Below the pieces are notes generated by a model. The model saw only the letters and a list, made by a program, of their open reading frames with translations, was not told the origin of the DNA and searched no databases. From an uncultured Flavobacteriaceae bacterium (lineage in GTDB: Bacteria > Bacteroidota > Bacteroidia > Flavobacteriales > Flavobacteriaceae), in contig CALKFR010000075.1 in the NCBI GenBank assembly GCA_938084555.1, positions 1 to 38,255 on the forward strand: a DNA stretch of 38,255 bases, given 5' to 3'. Positions 1 through 8,350 of the stretch are shown here, one piece after another (the stretch's first letter is position 1; every line of letters begins with the position of its first letter). A program made the position numbers and the translations under genes.

Positions 1-66
1 TTAAAAACTGATAAAAAAGAATGGCCTTTAGAAGAAGTATTTATAACAGCAGAGGTTAAAAAATAA
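1..66 (+). CDS. C-terminal end of an unidentified protein (partial)
   Basis: Frame 1 is open from the first base and ends at TAA (64-66), giving 21 residues that end in PLEEVFITAEVKK. The rest of the gene lies left of the window. The gene runs toward the minus-strand lipoprotein gene ending at 80, so the pair is convergent with only 13 bases between. The tail is too short to assign. The LEEVF string faintly resembles the ends of some ABC-transporter ATPases, but that is not enough for a call. No terminator hairpin is visible in the short gap. Confidence 0.5.
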   Translation, partial: LKTDKKEWPLEEVFITAEVKK

Positions 67-79
67 CAAACCCAATTAG

Positions 80-1282
80 TTACTGTAAATCATCAGAGTT
101 AAATTTTACAGATTTTAATTGGTCTTTACCCTCAATAGATATAGTCCAAACTAAAAAAACTTCACCGTTCATTATTTCTAATTGAGGAACTCCGGTATTT
201 CTTCCACCATCTATCTCAGAGACAGTAAATGCATCAGAAACCTTTCCATCTAAAGAAACTTTCTTAACTCTCAGGTAGGTAGCTATATCATCTACTTCCA
301 TATAACTAACCAGCACTTCTTTTGAGTTTAAAAAAGCAACATCTACTCTACCTATTGCATCTTTGTCATTGAGTTGTATTGGAGAATTAAATGTATCTCC
401 ATTAGATGTTGAAAAGGATAGGTTTACCGAAGGTCTGTCGTTTGCGGCTGTAAACCAAGCAACTGCTACATTAGTTGAGTTAGTAACCACCTTTGGACCA
501 TTCACCGGACATCCATTTATTTTCCAACCGTCTTGGTGAACAGGTGTTGGCACCTGCCATTTTCCATCTACATATTTTGTGCTGTAGATATCTCTTAGTT
601 CTTCCTTACTTCTATCTCTATAAACAACTATAGGCCCATCATTTGTCATGGCAATAGATGTCTGGCAACAATCACAAGTTGCAGCATCTAATTCACTTTC
701 ATTAAAAATCTCTCCTGTATCTGAAATTTCAGCAAATCTTATAGTCATTGCTTTGTGGTGGCCAGCTTTAGAATCTTCTAAGGTATTTCTTCCGTCTAAC
801 CAGGTAACATAAAAACCTTTCTCATTAGAAGGAATCATACTTACAAAACCATGCTCAGCCTTAACGCCATCTGTGTTTAATAAAAAATTTTCTTTTATTT
901 TTTCTCCTGAAAGTGTTTCTAAATTTAAAACTACATCGTATGTATATGTTCCAGATGCTGATTTTTTTAAATAGCTAGTCAATATCAAATCTTCATTAAT
1001 AGCATTGGCAGGGAAATCTGCCCAATTCACAAACCAATCAGAACCAGACGTTATGCGAACAGGTTCTTTCCAATTATTATTGATAAACTGACTATAATAC
1101 AATACTGCTTCTTGGTCTTCTTTAGATGATATCCAAGAGAGAGTTAAATTTCCATCCTTAGATACCAAATTAGGTGCTACATTGTTTTCCCCAAAAGAAA
1201 ATTGAATGTTTTCAATAACAACCTCTTGTTTTGAGCAAGAAATTAAAATAGACATGAAAATAAGTACTATAAAATTCTTCAT
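80..1282 (-). CDS. Sialidase-like (BNR/beta-propeller) lipoprotein with CxCC motif
   Basis: A 400-residue predicted lipoprotein. The N-terminus is a signal peptide ending in a lipobox (LISC, Cys16), so it should be anchored in an envelope membrane. The body is made of repeated beta-rich segments with W- and D-containing turns (for example VTWLDGRN near 159-166 and SFSTSNGDTF near 289-298), typical of the sialidase/BNR beta-propeller superfamily. It has a cysteine cluster CDCC (Cys203, Cys205, Cys206) and a further Cys258 in a NGCPVNGP segment. I do not see the arginine triad layout that would support a true sialidase, so the name denotes fold only. The gene starts 1 base after the stop of the thioredoxin-like gene, so the two are almost certainly co-transcribed and probably translationally coupled. 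Function unknown; a thiol- or metal-dependent role with the thioredoxin partner is inference. Confidence 0.75.
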   Translation of the reverse strand: MKNFIVLIFMSILISCSKQEVVIENIQFSFGENNVAPNLVSKDGNLTLSWISSKEDQEAVLYYSQFINNNWKEPVRITSGSDWFVNWADFPANAINEDLILTSYLKKSASGTYTYDVVLNLETLSGEKIKENFLLNTDGVKAEHGFVSMIPSNEKGFYVTWLDGRNTLEDSKAGHHKAMTIRFAEISDTGEIFNESELDAATCDCCQTSIAMTNDGPIVVYRDRSKEELRDIYSTKYVDGKWQVPTPVHQDGWKINGCPVNGPKVVTNSTNVAVAWFTAANDRPSVNLSFSTSNGDTFNSPIQLNDKDAIGRVDVAFLNSKEVLVSYMEVDDIATYLRVKKVSLDGKVSDAFTVSEIDGGRNTGVPQLEIMNGEVFLVWTISIEGKDQLKSVKFNSDDLQ

Positions 1283-1283
1283 A

Positions 1284-1769
1284 TTATAATGCTTTTAATT
1301 TTTTTATCATTTGCTTAGAATCCCAATCAACAGATCCTACAATAGTTTTTATTTGTTTACCCTCTGCATTATAGACATAGGTAGTTGGAAGTGAATACAC
1401 CCCCAATGAAGCTAAAGATACTTTTGATTTTAAGTATTTTAAATTAAAATTTTTACGATTTTTAAATCTAGATATTCTTTGAATAGACTCATCTGAAACC
1501 AATAAAAAGACAAAATCTGATTTTAATTGTTCTTCTGCTCTAATAAGAGATGGCATTTCTTGAATGCAAGGTCCACACCATGTTGCCCAATAATTTATTA
1601 AAATTTTTTTTCCTTTGAATGAAGATAAATTTACTTCATTATTATCTAAATCTACATATATTGATTTCTTTTGATTTGCATCTAAGTCAATAGAATTTGA
1701 ATTCTCAGAAGAACTAGAATTACATCCAATTAATAAAGCAAAACAACAAATTGTAATTATTTTTTTCAT
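1284..1769 (-). CDS. TlpA/ResA-like thioredoxin-family lipoprotein
   Basis: A 161-residue envelope thiol-disulfide oxidoreductase of the TlpA/ResA/AhpC-TSA group. It begins with a lipoprotein signal (LIGC, Cys15) and a Ser/Asn-rich linker. The thioredoxin fold starts near residue 38 and carries the active site WCGPC (64-68) in the context NYWATWCGPC. The cis-proline loop follows at LPTTYV (Pro128). The family reduces disulfides in extracytoplasmic proteins, often during cytochrome c maturation or metal-site assembly. It is the first gene of a two-gene unit; the downstream gene, 1 base away, encodes a lipoprotein rich in conserved-looking cysteines, which makes that protein the obvious candidate substrate (inference). 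No clear TAnnTTTG promoter was found upstream. Confidence 0.88.
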   Translation of the reverse strand: MKKIITICCFALLIGCNSSSSENSNSIDLDANQKKSIYVDLDNNEVNLSSFKGKKILINYWATWCGPCIQEMPSLIRAEEQLKSDFVFLLVSDESIQRISRFKNRKNFNLKYLKSKVSLASLGVYSLPTTYVYNAEGKQIKTIVGSVDWDSKQMIKKLKAL

Positions 1770-1871
1770 TTAGACCTATAATCTTTTGAACATATAAAAA
1801 TATGATATATAAAATTAAAATCATTAAAAACTATTTATATTTCTTGTATCCTCTAATTTTAGAATAAAACG

Positions 1872-1879
1872 TAACTTTG
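1872..1879 (+). promoter_or_regulatory. -7 promoter element of prfC
   Basis: TAACTTTG matches the Bacteroidota -7 consensus TAnnTTTG, is followed by C, and lies 17 bases before the ATG at 1897. No convincing -33 TTTG was seen at the usual spacing. Its position just before 1897 favours a short leader. Confidence 0.55.
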
Positions 1880-1896
1880 CCCCTCAATTTTTGAAG

Positions 1897-3486
1897 ATGA
1901 GCTTTTTAAAGGAAATAGACCGCAGAAGAACTTTTGGTATAATATCACATCCAGATGCTGGAAAAACTACTTTAACCGAAAAACTTTTATTGTTTGGAGG
2001 TGCAATTCAAGAGGCCGGGGCAGTTAAAAACAATAAAATCAAGAAAGGGGCTACATCAGATTTTATGGAAATTGAACGCCAACGTGGAATCTCAGTAGCA
2101 ACCTCAGTCCTAGCATTCATTTATAAAGATAAAAAGATAAATATTTTAGATACTCCTGGTCATAAAGATTTTGCCGAAGACACTTTTAGAACCTTAACAG
2201 CTGTAGATAGTGTTATTGTTGTTATAGATGTTGCCAAAGGAGTAGAAGAACAAACAGAAAAATTAGTTGAGGTATGTAGAATGCGAAATATTCCTATGCT
2301 TGTTTTTATTAATAAATTAGATCGTGAAGGTAAAGATGCCTTTGACTTGTTAGATGAAGTTGAACAAAAATTAGGTTTAAGGGTAACCCCTATGAGTTTT
2401 CCTATTGGCATGGGTTATGATTTTAAGGGTATTTATAATATTTATGAAAAAAAATTAAATATTTTTTCGGGTGATAACAAGCAAGGTATTTCTGCAGGTA
2501 TTGAATTTAATGACATAAAGAACCCTCAATTAAATAAGGTTGTTGGAGAAAGAGCAGCAGAAACACTTCGTGAAGAATTAGAATTAATTTATGAGGTCTA
2601 TCCTAAGTTTGACAATACAGAATATTTAGAGGGTAAATTACAACCTGTATTTTTTGGCTCTGCTTTAAATAATTTTGGAGTAAAGGAGTTGTTAGATGCA
2701 TTTATTGAAATAGCACCCAAACCGCAACCTAAAAAAGCAGAGGAAAGATTGGTTGATTCTAAAGAAGAAAAGTTAACTGGATTTGTTTTTAAAATACATG
2801 CTAATATGGATCCAAAGCATAGGGATCGTCTAGCATTTATAAAAATAGTATCCGGAACCTTTAAAAGAAATGCTCCATATTTACATGTTAGGAATGGAAA
2901 AAAAGTAAAATTTTCAAGTCCAAATACATTTTTTGCTGAAAAAAAAGAAATCGTAGATGAATCTTTTCCAGGCGATATTGTTGGATTACATGATACAGGA
3001 AATTTTAAAATTGGGGATACCCTTACGGAGGGAGAACAATTAAATTTTAAAGGAATTCCTAGTTTTTCTCCAGAACATTTTAGGTATGTTAATAATGCAG
3101 ATCCAATGAAGTCTAAACAACTTTTTAAAGGCTTAGATCAATTGATGGATGAGGGTGTCGCTCAATTATTTACTCTCGATATGAATGGTAGAAAAATTAT
3201 TGGTACTGTGGGGGCTCTTCAATATGAAGTGATTCAGTATCGTTTAGAACATGAATATGGTGCAAAATGCTCTTATGAAAACATTAATGTCCATAAAGCT
3301 TGTTGGGTAGAAGCAAAAGATCCAAAAAATGAAGAGTTTAAAGAATTTAAAAGAGTCAAGCAACGTTATTTAGCAAAAGATAAACAAGGGCAATTGGTTT
3401 TTTTAGCTGATTCAGCGTTTACCATCCAAATGACACAGAGTAAATATCCTAGTGTAAAACTTCATTTCACGAGTGAATATGAATAA
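1897..3486 (+). CDS. prfC: Peptide chain release factor 3 (RF3)
   Basis: A 529-residue translational GTPase that recycles RF1/RF2 from the ribosome after termination. GTPase motifs are complete: G1 SHPDAGKTT (17-25), the switch I region with RGIS (63-66), G3 DTPGH (85-89) and G4 NKLD (139-142). The elongation-factor-like domain II and the RF3-specific C-terminal domain follow, and length is normal for the family. A TTG lies in frame at 1891, but the ATG at 1897 gives MSFLKEIDRRRTF, matching the usual RF3 N-terminus, so 1897 is chosen. The cyclophilin-FKBP gene follows 48 bases later on the same strand. Confidence 0.96.
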   Translation: MSFLKEIDRRRTFGIISHPDAGKTTLTEKLLLFGGAIQEAGAVKNNKIKKGATSDFMEIERQRGISVATSVLAFIYKDKKINILDTPGHKDFAEDTFRTLTAVDSVIVVIDVAKGVEEQTEKLVEVCRMRNIPMLVFINKLDREGKDAFDLLDEVEQKLGLRVTPMSFPIGMGYDFKGIYNIYEKKLNIFSGDNKQGISAGIEFNDIKNPQLNKVVGERAAETLREELELIYEVYPKFDNTEYLEGKLQPVFFGSALNNFGVKELLDAFIEIAPKPQPKKAEERLVDSKEEKLTGFVFKIHANMDPKHRDRLAFIKIVSGTFKRNAPYLHVRNGKKVKFSSPNTFFAEKKEIVDESFPGDIVGLHDTGNFKIGDTLTEGEQLNFKGIPSFSPEHFRYVNNADPMKSKQLFKGLDQLMDEGVAQLFTLDMNGRKIIGTVGALQYEVIQYRLEHEYGAKCSYENINVHKACWVEAKDPKNEEFKEFKRVKQRYLAKDKQGQLVFLADSAFTIQMTQSKYPSVKLHFTSEYE

Positions 3487-3534
3487 TAATTTAGAAAAAA
3501 GAATAGTTTAAAATAAATTAAATAAATTTAAAAA

Positions 3535-4464
3535 ATGAATAACGGAATCTACGCAAAGTTCAAAACTTCGAAAGGAGATATTTTAGTAAGTTTAGAATAT
3601 ATAAAAACACCTGGTACTGTAGGGAACTTTGTTGCCCTAGCAGAAGGAAATCTTGAAAATAGTGTTAAAAAACAAGGAACACCATATTACGATGGATTAA
3701 AGTTTCATAGAGTAATTCCAGATTTTATGATTCAAGGAGGCTGCCCATTAGGGACAGGAACAGGAGGTCCAGGTTATAAATTTGATGATGAAATTCATCC
3801 AGACCTTAAGCATGATGGTCCAGGAAAATTATCGATGGCCAATTCAGGACCAGCAACCAATGGTTCACAATTTTTTATAACCCATATCGAAACCCCTTGG
3901 TTAGACGGAAAACACACTGTTTTTGGAAATGTTATTGAAGGGCAAAATGTTGTAGATATCATTTCTCAGGGAGATGAAATGTCTGTAGAAATTCTTAGAG
4001 TTGGAACTGAAGCTGAAGCCTTTAATGCCATTGAGGCTTTTAGAACTTTTGAGGGTTTGAGAGCAAAACGAGAGGAAGAAGAAAGAAAAAGACAACAAGA
4101 AATATTGGATACTGTTGCAAAAGGTTATGAAGAAACAAAAAGTGGGTTACGTTATAAGATTTTACAAAGTGGTGATGGAAATAAAGCTACAAAAGGAGCT
4201 AATGTTTCCGTTCACTATAAAGGACAACTTCTAGATGGTACTGTATTTGATTCTTCCTACAAAAGAAAACAACCCATAGAGTTTTCTGTTGGTATTGGAC
4301 AAGTTATTACTGGTTGGGATGAAGGAATTCTTTTATTGAAAGTTGGAGATAAAGCTCGTTTTGTAATTCCTTCTAATTTAGCTTATGGAGAAAGTGGAGC
4401 TGGTGGAGTTATTCCTCCAAATGCTACACTAATTTTTGATGTTGAATTAGTGGGAATTAATTAA
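3535..4464 (+). CDS. Dual-domain peptidyl-prolyl isomerase (cyclophilin + FKBP)
   Basis: A 309-residue protein joining two unrelated prolyl isomerase folds. Residues about 5-157 are a cyclophilin, with [13 protein letters not shown] (57-69), NGSQFFIT (109-116) and [10 protein letters not shown] (122-131), retaining the catalytic Arg59 and the Gln67 and His127 positions. A charged, probably helical linker (about 172-200, [11 protein letters not shown]) leads to an FKBP domain (about 203-309) with the binding-pocket residues Asp239, Phe250, Val258-Ile259, Trp261 and Tyr284. Dual-family immunophilins of this sort are known from Flavobacterium relatives. There is no signal peptide, so it is probably a cytoplasmic folding catalyst. 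It lies 48 bases downstream of prfC and is followed by a strong terminator. Confidence 0.93.
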   Translation: MNNGIYAKFKTSKGDILVSLEYIKTPGTVGNFVALAEGNLENSVKKQGTPYYDGLKFHRVIPDFMIQGGCPLGTGTGGPGYKFDDEIHPDLKHDGPGKLSMANSGPATNGSQFFITHIETPWLDGKHTVFGNVIEGQNVVDIISQGDEMSVEILRVGTEAEAFNAIEAFRTFEGLRAKREEEERKRQQEILDTVAKGYEETKSGLRYKILQSGDGNKATKGANVSVHYKGQLLDGTVFDSSYKRKQPIEFSVGIGQVITGWDEGILLLKVGDKARFVIPSNLAYGESGAGGVIPPNATLIFDVELVGIN

Positions 4465-4485
4465 AAAACTTAATACTCTATACCT

Positions 4486-4516
4486 AAAAAGCCTACAGCT
4501 ATGCTATAGGCTTTTT
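4486..4516 (+). terminator. Intrinsic terminator after the immunophilin gene
   Basis: Stem AAAAAGCCTAcAGC (4486-4499) pairs with GCTaTAGGCTTTTT (4503-4516) across a TAT loop region, with one C/A mismatch, and is followed by a T-rich run. The A-tract on the 5' side means it could also work for the convergent ychF transcript. Confidence 0.8.
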
Positions 4517-4557
4517 TATTTTTAATTAAATTAACTAAACCTGATAATTAATTTATA

Positions 4558-5649
4558 CTACACATTAAACCGAAAGTGCATAACATCTCCATCTTTAACA
4601 ATATAGTCTTTCCCCTCTACTCTCATTTTTCCTGCTTCCTTCACCTTAGCTTCAGTTCCATAGCTTACATAGTCTTCATAACTAATAGTTTCAGCTCTAA
4701 TAAACCCTTTTTCAAAATCAGTATGAATAACTCCAGCTGCTTTGGGTCCAGTAGCGCCTATTGGAATTGTCCAAGCTCTCACTTCCTTAACACCAGCAGT
4801 AAAATAAGTTTGAAGATTTAATAATTTATATGCAGAGCGAATTAATCGGGAAACACCTGCCTCTTCCAGTCCCATATCTTCCAAAAATAACTGACGTTCC
4901 TCGTAATCTTCTAATTCTGTAATATCAGCCTCTGTTCCAACAGCTAAAACAATAACTTCAGCATCTTCATTTTTTACCGCCTCTTTGACCTTATCTACAT
5001 ATGCATTTCCTGAAACTGCTGAATTTTCGTCTACATTACATACATATAAAACAGGTTTTATTGTTATAAACTGTAGAGGACTAACAAACTCTTGTTCTTT
5101 TTCATTGAAACTTAGTGCCCTAACTGATACACCTTGAAGTAATGTTTCTTCTATCTTTAAAAGCACCTCCAATTCTGCCTGAGCTACTTTGTTTCCAGTT
5201 TTTGCAGTTCTTTTAACTCGTTCTAAACGTTTCTGAACAGTTTCTAGATCTTTTAATTGTAATTCAATATCAATAGTTTCTTTATCTCTAACAGGGTCAA
5301 TTGAAGTATCTACGTGAATAATATTATCATTATCAAAACATCTTAACACATGCAAAAGAGCATCTGTTTCACGAATATTAGCCAGAAATTGATTTCCCAA
5401 TCCTTCACCTTTACTAGCTCCCTTAACCAAACCAGCAATATCTACAATTTCAACAGTAGCAGGAATTACTTTTTCAGGATTAACTAATTCCTCTAATTTT
5501 TCCAAACGAGTATCTGGTACATTAACAACTCCTATATTTGGTTCTATAGTACAAAATGGAAAATTAGCACTTTGTGCTTTTGCATTGGATAAACAATTGA
5601 ATAAAGTTGATTTTCCTACGTTAGGTAATCCTACAATTCCAGCTTTCAT
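4558..5649 (-). CDS. ychF: Redox-regulated ATPase YchF (OBG family)
   Basis: A 363-residue P-loop protein of the OBG/YchF family, a ribosome-associated, ATP-preferring relative of GTPases linked to stress responses. G1 is GLPNVGKST (7-15) and G3 is DIAGLV (70-75). The G4 position reads NVDE rather than NKxD, the hallmark that shifts YchF from GTP to ATP. The C-terminal TGS domain ends with the typical [12 protein letters not shown]. An upstream in-frame ATG at 5694 would add 15 residues, but the family starts [12 protein letters not shown] and a TAnnTTTG promoter element lies at 5670-5677, inside that extension, so 5649 is the start. It is separated from the upstream ferredoxin gene by a terminator and is therefore probably a separate transcript. 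Confidence 0.95.
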   Translation of the reverse strand: MKAGIVGLPNVGKSTLFNCLSNAKAQSANFPFCTIEPNIGVVNVPDTRLEKLEELVNPEKVIPATVEIVDIAGLVKGASKGEGLGNQFLANIRETDALLHVLRCFDNDNIIHVDTSIDPVRDKETIDIELQLKDLETVQKRLERVKRTAKTGNKVAQAELEVLLKIEETLLQGVSVRALSFNEKEQEFVSPLQFITIKPVLYVCNVDENSAVSGNAYVDKVKEAVKNEDAEVIVLAVGTEADITELEDYEERQLFLEDMGLEEAGVSRLIRSAYKLLNLQTYFTAGVKEVRAWTIPIGATGPKAAGVIHTDFEKGFIRAETISYEDYVSYGTEAKVKEAGKMRVEGKDYIVKDGDVMHFRFNV

Positions 5650-5669
5650 ATATCTAGTTATTTGGGTTG

Positions 5670-5677
5670 CAAATATA
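5670..5677 (-). promoter_or_regulatory. -7 promoter element of ychF
   Basis: On the minus strand this reads TATATTTG followed by C, an exact TAnnTTTG match, 20 bases before the ychF ATG at 5649. It also decides the choice of start. Confidence 0.6.
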
Positions 5678-5691
5678 ATTGATTTATCACA

Positions 5692-5717
5692 CAAAAAATC
5701 CCGAAAAATCGGGATTT
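5692..5717 (-). terminator. Intrinsic terminator after the ferredoxin gene
   Basis: A perfect 9-bp stem AAATCCCGA (5696-5704) / TCGGGATTT (5709-5717) with a four-base loop. Read on the minus strand it is followed by a T run, the correct orientation to end the ferredoxin transcript just before the ychF promoter. Confidence 0.8.
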
Positions 5718-5740
5718 AATTTAATCTTATTATGTTAATT

Positions 5741-6091
5741 TTAATCCTGATGCATAAATTTTTGTTTACCTAACAATTCTTCCTTTGTTTCAACATTATT
5801 TTCGTCAGGCACACAACAATCAACTGGGCAAACTGCAGCACATTGAGGCTCTTCATGAAAACCAACACATTCAGTACATTTATCTGCTACTATATAATAA
5901 ATTTCATCAGAAATTGGTTCCTGTTCTTCATCTGAATTAACTGCATTCCCATTAGGAAGAATTACATCTCCAGTTAAATCTGTTCCATCTGAAAACTTCC
6001 AATCATCTGCTCCTTCATAAATAGCGGTGTTGGGGCATTCGGGTTCACAGGCCCCGCAATTTATACATTCGTCGGTAATGATGATAGCCAT
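5741..6091 (-). CDS. 4Fe-4S dicluster ferredoxin
   Basis: A 116-residue ferredoxin with two 4Fe-4S sites. The first set is Cys9, Cys12, Cys15, Cys19-Pro (CxxCxxCxxxCP). The second is Cys72, Cys75, Cys84, Cys88-Pro, with the eight-residue spacing between its second and third cysteines typical of Chromatium/YfhL-like ferredoxins. Two more cysteines (92, 93) follow the second set. An acidic insert of about 45 residues separates the clusters. It is a soluble, low-potential electron carrier; the partner is not evident. It is transcribed divergently from the LuxC-family reductase gene, and the promoter elements of the two genes overlap. Confidence 0.93.
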   Translation of the reverse strand: MAIIITDECINCGACEPECPNTAIYEGADDWKFSDGTDLTGDVILPNGNAVNSDEEQEPISDEIYYIVADKCTECVGFHEEPQCAAVCPVDCCVPDENNVETKEELLGKQKFMHQD

Positions 6092-6112
6092 TATTATTCT
6101 CTTTAGTTTGTG

Positions 6113-6120
6113 TAACTTTG
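6113..6120 (+). promoter_or_regulatory. -7 promoter element of the acyl-CoA reductase gene
   Basis: TAACTTTG followed by C on the plus strand, 41 bases before the ATG at 6162. No clear -33 partner. It lies to the left of the oppositely facing ferredoxin -7 element, so the two promoters face each other. Confidence 0.5.
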
Positions 6121-6125
6121 CTGTG

Positions 6126-6157
6126 CAAAAATAACCTCTAAAAAGGTAGCAACCAAA
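6126..6157 (-). promoter_or_regulatory. Promoter of the ferredoxin gene (-33 and -7)
   Basis: On the minus strand the -33 TTTG is at 6154-6157 and the -7 TATTTTTG (followed by C) is at 6126-6133, with a 20-base spacer, a good fit to the Bacteroidota consensus. The -7 lies 34 bases upstream of the ferredoxin ATG at 6091. Confidence 0.6.
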
Positions 6158-6161
6158 AATA

Positions 6162-7223
6162 ATGAGTAGTATTAAAAATAGAATTAATGCTTTTGCAGCA
6201 TTAGGTAATTTTTTAAATCAATTTAATTCAACTAAAATTGAAAAAAACACTTCAGTTTTATTCAATGATGTATTCTTTGATGGATTTATTCATCAAATTA
6301 AATTAGCCGAAGAACAAAACAGTTGGTTCACCAAAGAAGCTATATTATTTTCAATTGAAAATTGGGCTAATGCTTTAACTTATGAGAATTTAACCCAATG
6401 GATATCAAATGAGAATATAGTTGAACAACCTTCAAAAACTGTAGCCATAATTATGGCAGGAAATATACCTTTAGTTGGTTTTCATGATTTTTTATCTGTT
6501 TTAATAAGTGGTCATTCTGTCTTGGTGAAACAATCCTCAAATGACAAACATCTTATTCCTTATTTATCAAAATATTTAGAATATGTTGAACAGAGTTTTA
6601 AAGGAAAAATAGCTTTTACAGATAAAAAAATAACTAATTTTGACGCAGTAATAGCTACTGGAAGTACAAATACCACACGTTATTTTGAGTATTACTTTAA
6701 TGATAAGCCCAATATTATTCGTAAAAACAGAAATTCGATTGCCATTATTACTGGAGAAGAAACTAAGGAAGATATAGAAAATCTCAGTGAAGATATTTTT
6801 AGATATTTTGGACTCGGTTGTAGAAGTGTTTCTAAATTATTTGTTCCAAGAGACTATAATTTCAACAAATTCTTTGAAGGGATGTATAATTATCATCACA
6901 TCATAAACAATAGAAAATACGCTAATAATTATGACTATAATAAAGCAGTTTACTTAATGAGTGAATTTTCAATTTTAGAAAATGGATTTTTAATGATAAA
7001 AGAAGACACAAACTTTGCTTCTCCAATTGCAACAATTTTTTATGAATTTTATGACAACTTAAATGATTTAAAAATAAAAATTCGTGATGAGGCTGAAAAT
7101 ATTCAATGTATTGTAGCTAGTAACTTTATTGAAAATGAAGTTAAATTTGGTCAGACACAACATCCCAAATTATGGGACTATGCCGATGGGATTAATACCA
7201 TTGAATTTTTATCTAAAATTTAA
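6162..7223 (+). CDS. LuxC-family acyl-CoA reductase
   Basis: A 353-residue member of the LuxC family, which reduces acyl-CoA or acyl-ACP to the aldehyde with NADPH. Recognisable segments are the nucleotide-binding-type stretch [17 protein letters not shown] (94-110), [11 protein letters not shown] (165-175), and [11 protein letters not shown] (216-226), whose Cys220 is the likely acyl-accepting nucleophile. It is shorter than bacterial luminescence LuxC (about 480 residues), and no luxD, luxE or luxAB is present, so a role in light production is not supported. It heads the co-directional run into serC (61-base gap). The physiological substrate is unknown; supply of fatty aldehyde is inference. 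Confidence 0.85.
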   Translation: MSSIKNRINAFAALGNFLNQFNSTKIEKNTSVLFNDVFFDGFIHQIKLAEEQNSWFTKEAILFSIENWANALTYENLTQWISNENIVEQPSKTVAIIMAGNIPLVGFHDFLSVLISGHSVLVKQSSNDKHLIPYLSKYLEYVEQSFKGKIAFTDKKITNFDAVIATGSTNTTRYFEYYFNDKPNIIRKNRNSIAIITGEETKEDIENLSEDIFRYFGLGCRSVSKLFVPRDYNFNKFFEGMYNYHHIINNRKYANNYDYNKAVYLMSEFSILENGFLMIKEDTNFASPIATIFYEFYDNLNDLKIKIRDEAENIQCIVASNFIENEVKFGQTQHPKLWDYADGINTIEFLSKI

Positions 7224-7256
7224 TTTTTATAAAACACCTAATTGATAAAATTTTTG

Positions 7257-7264
7257 GAAATTTG
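7257..7264 (+). promoter_or_regulatory. Possible -7 element of serC
   Basis: GAAATTTG followed by C, one mismatch from TAnnTTTG, 20 bases before the serC ATG at 7285, the same position as better elements elsewhere in the window. Weak support on its own. Confidence 0.3.
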
Positions 7265-7284
7265 CCATTTTAAAATAATATAAA

Positions 7285-8349
7285 ATGAAAAAACACAACT
7301 TTAGTGCAGGACCATGTATCTTACCCGAAGAGGTATTACAGCAAGCCTCAAAAGCAGTTATCGATTTTAATAATGATGATCTTTCGTTGTTAGAAATATC
7401 TCATAGAAGCAAACCTTTTGTGGATGTTATTGAAAAGGCAAAGCAACTCACCTTAGAAATATTGGATCTTGAAAATAAAGGATATCAAGTTTTATTTCTT
7501 CATGGAGGTGCTAGTACTCAATTTTTAATGACTGCTTACAACCTATTAAACAAGAAGGCTGCTTATCTGAATACCGGTACTTGGTCAGATAAAGCCATCA
7601 AAGAAGCAAAACTTTTTGGTGAATTGGTAGAAGTAGCTTCTTCGAGAGATAAAAATTTTACATATATACCAACACAATACAACATCCCCGCTGATGCAGA
7701 TTATTTTCACTGCACTAGTAACAATACTATTTTTGGAACTCAAATTAAAGAATTTCCCTCATTAGACATACCATTAGTCTGTGATATGAGTTCTGATATT
7801 TTTTCTCGTCAACTAGATTTTTCAAAATTTGATCTTATATATGCTGGAGCTCAAAAAAACATGGGACCAGCTGGAACAACTGTTGTAATTGTAAAAGAAG
7901 ATATTCTTGGCAAGGTTCAAAGAACAATCCCTTCTATGTTAGATTATAAAGTACATATAAGTAAAGATAGTATGTTTAATACACCAGCTGTATTTCCTAT
8001 CTATGTGTCTATGTTAACATTAGAATGGTTAAAAGGTTTAGGAGGAATTTCTTTTATTGAAAAAGTAAATAATAAGAAAGCTGATTTATTGTATAAAGAA
8101 ATCGACAGAAATCCACTATTTAAGGGAATTGTAGCTAAAGAAGACAGAAGCACTATGAATGCCACATTTTCACTACATGATGAGTCTTTAAAAGAACTTT
8201 TTGACAGCATGTGGAAAGAAGCTAGAATTAATGGATTAAACGGTCACAGAAGTGTTGGTGGATACAGAGCAAGTATGTATAACGCATTACCATTATACAG
8301 TGTTCAAGCATTGGTAGATTCTATGCAAGAATTAGAAAGAAGAGCATAA
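7285..8349 (+). CDS. serC: Phosphoserine aminotransferase
   Basis: A 354-residue PLP enzyme that converts 3-phosphohydroxypyruvate and glutamate to phosphoserine and 2-oxoglutarate (also used in pyridoxine synthesis in some bacteria). The N-terminus NFSAGPCILPEEV is diagnostic. EISHRSK (37-43), LHGGASTQF (72-80) and the PLP-lysine segment AGAQKNMGPAG (187-197, Lys191) are all present, as is the C-terminal GGYRASMYNA. Length is normal. serA starts one base after the stop codon, so the two genes are surely co-transcribed. Confidence 0.97.
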   Translation: MKKHNFSAGPCILPEEVLQQASKAVIDFNNDDLSLLEISHRSKPFVDVIEKAKQLTLEILDLENKGYQVLFLHGGASTQFLMTAYNLLNKKAAYLNTGTWSDKAIKEAKLFGELVEVASSRDKNFTYIPTQYNIPADADYFHCTSNNTIFGTQIKEFPSLDIPLVCDMSSDIFSRQLDFSKFDLIYAGAQKNMGPAGTTVVIVKEDILGKVQRTIPSMLDYKVHISKDSMFNTPAVFPIYVSMLTLEWLKGLGGISFIEKVNNKKADLLYKEIDRNPLFKGIVAKEDRSTMNATFSLHDESLKELFDSMWKEARINGLNGHRSVGGYRASMYNALPLYSVQALVDSMQELERRA

Positions 8350-8350
8350 G

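Noticed and set aside
80..1282. True sialidase activity
   Set aside because: Only the propeller-like repeats support the name; the catalytic arginine triad and nucleophile Tyr could not be placed.
2160..2411. Antisense open frame inside prfC
   Set aside because: Low-complexity Ser/Thr/Leu-rich translation opposite a conserved gene, with no start signal; a shadow. The same applies to the other short open frames inside recognised genes.
5650..5694. Upstream in-frame ATG extending YchF by 15 residues
   Set aside because: The family starts at [12 protein letters not shown], and a -7 promoter element lies inside the extension.
6162..7223. Bioluminescence operon suggested by the LuxC homologue
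   Set aside because: No luxA, luxB, luxD or luxE nearby, and the neighbours are serine-synthesis genes.
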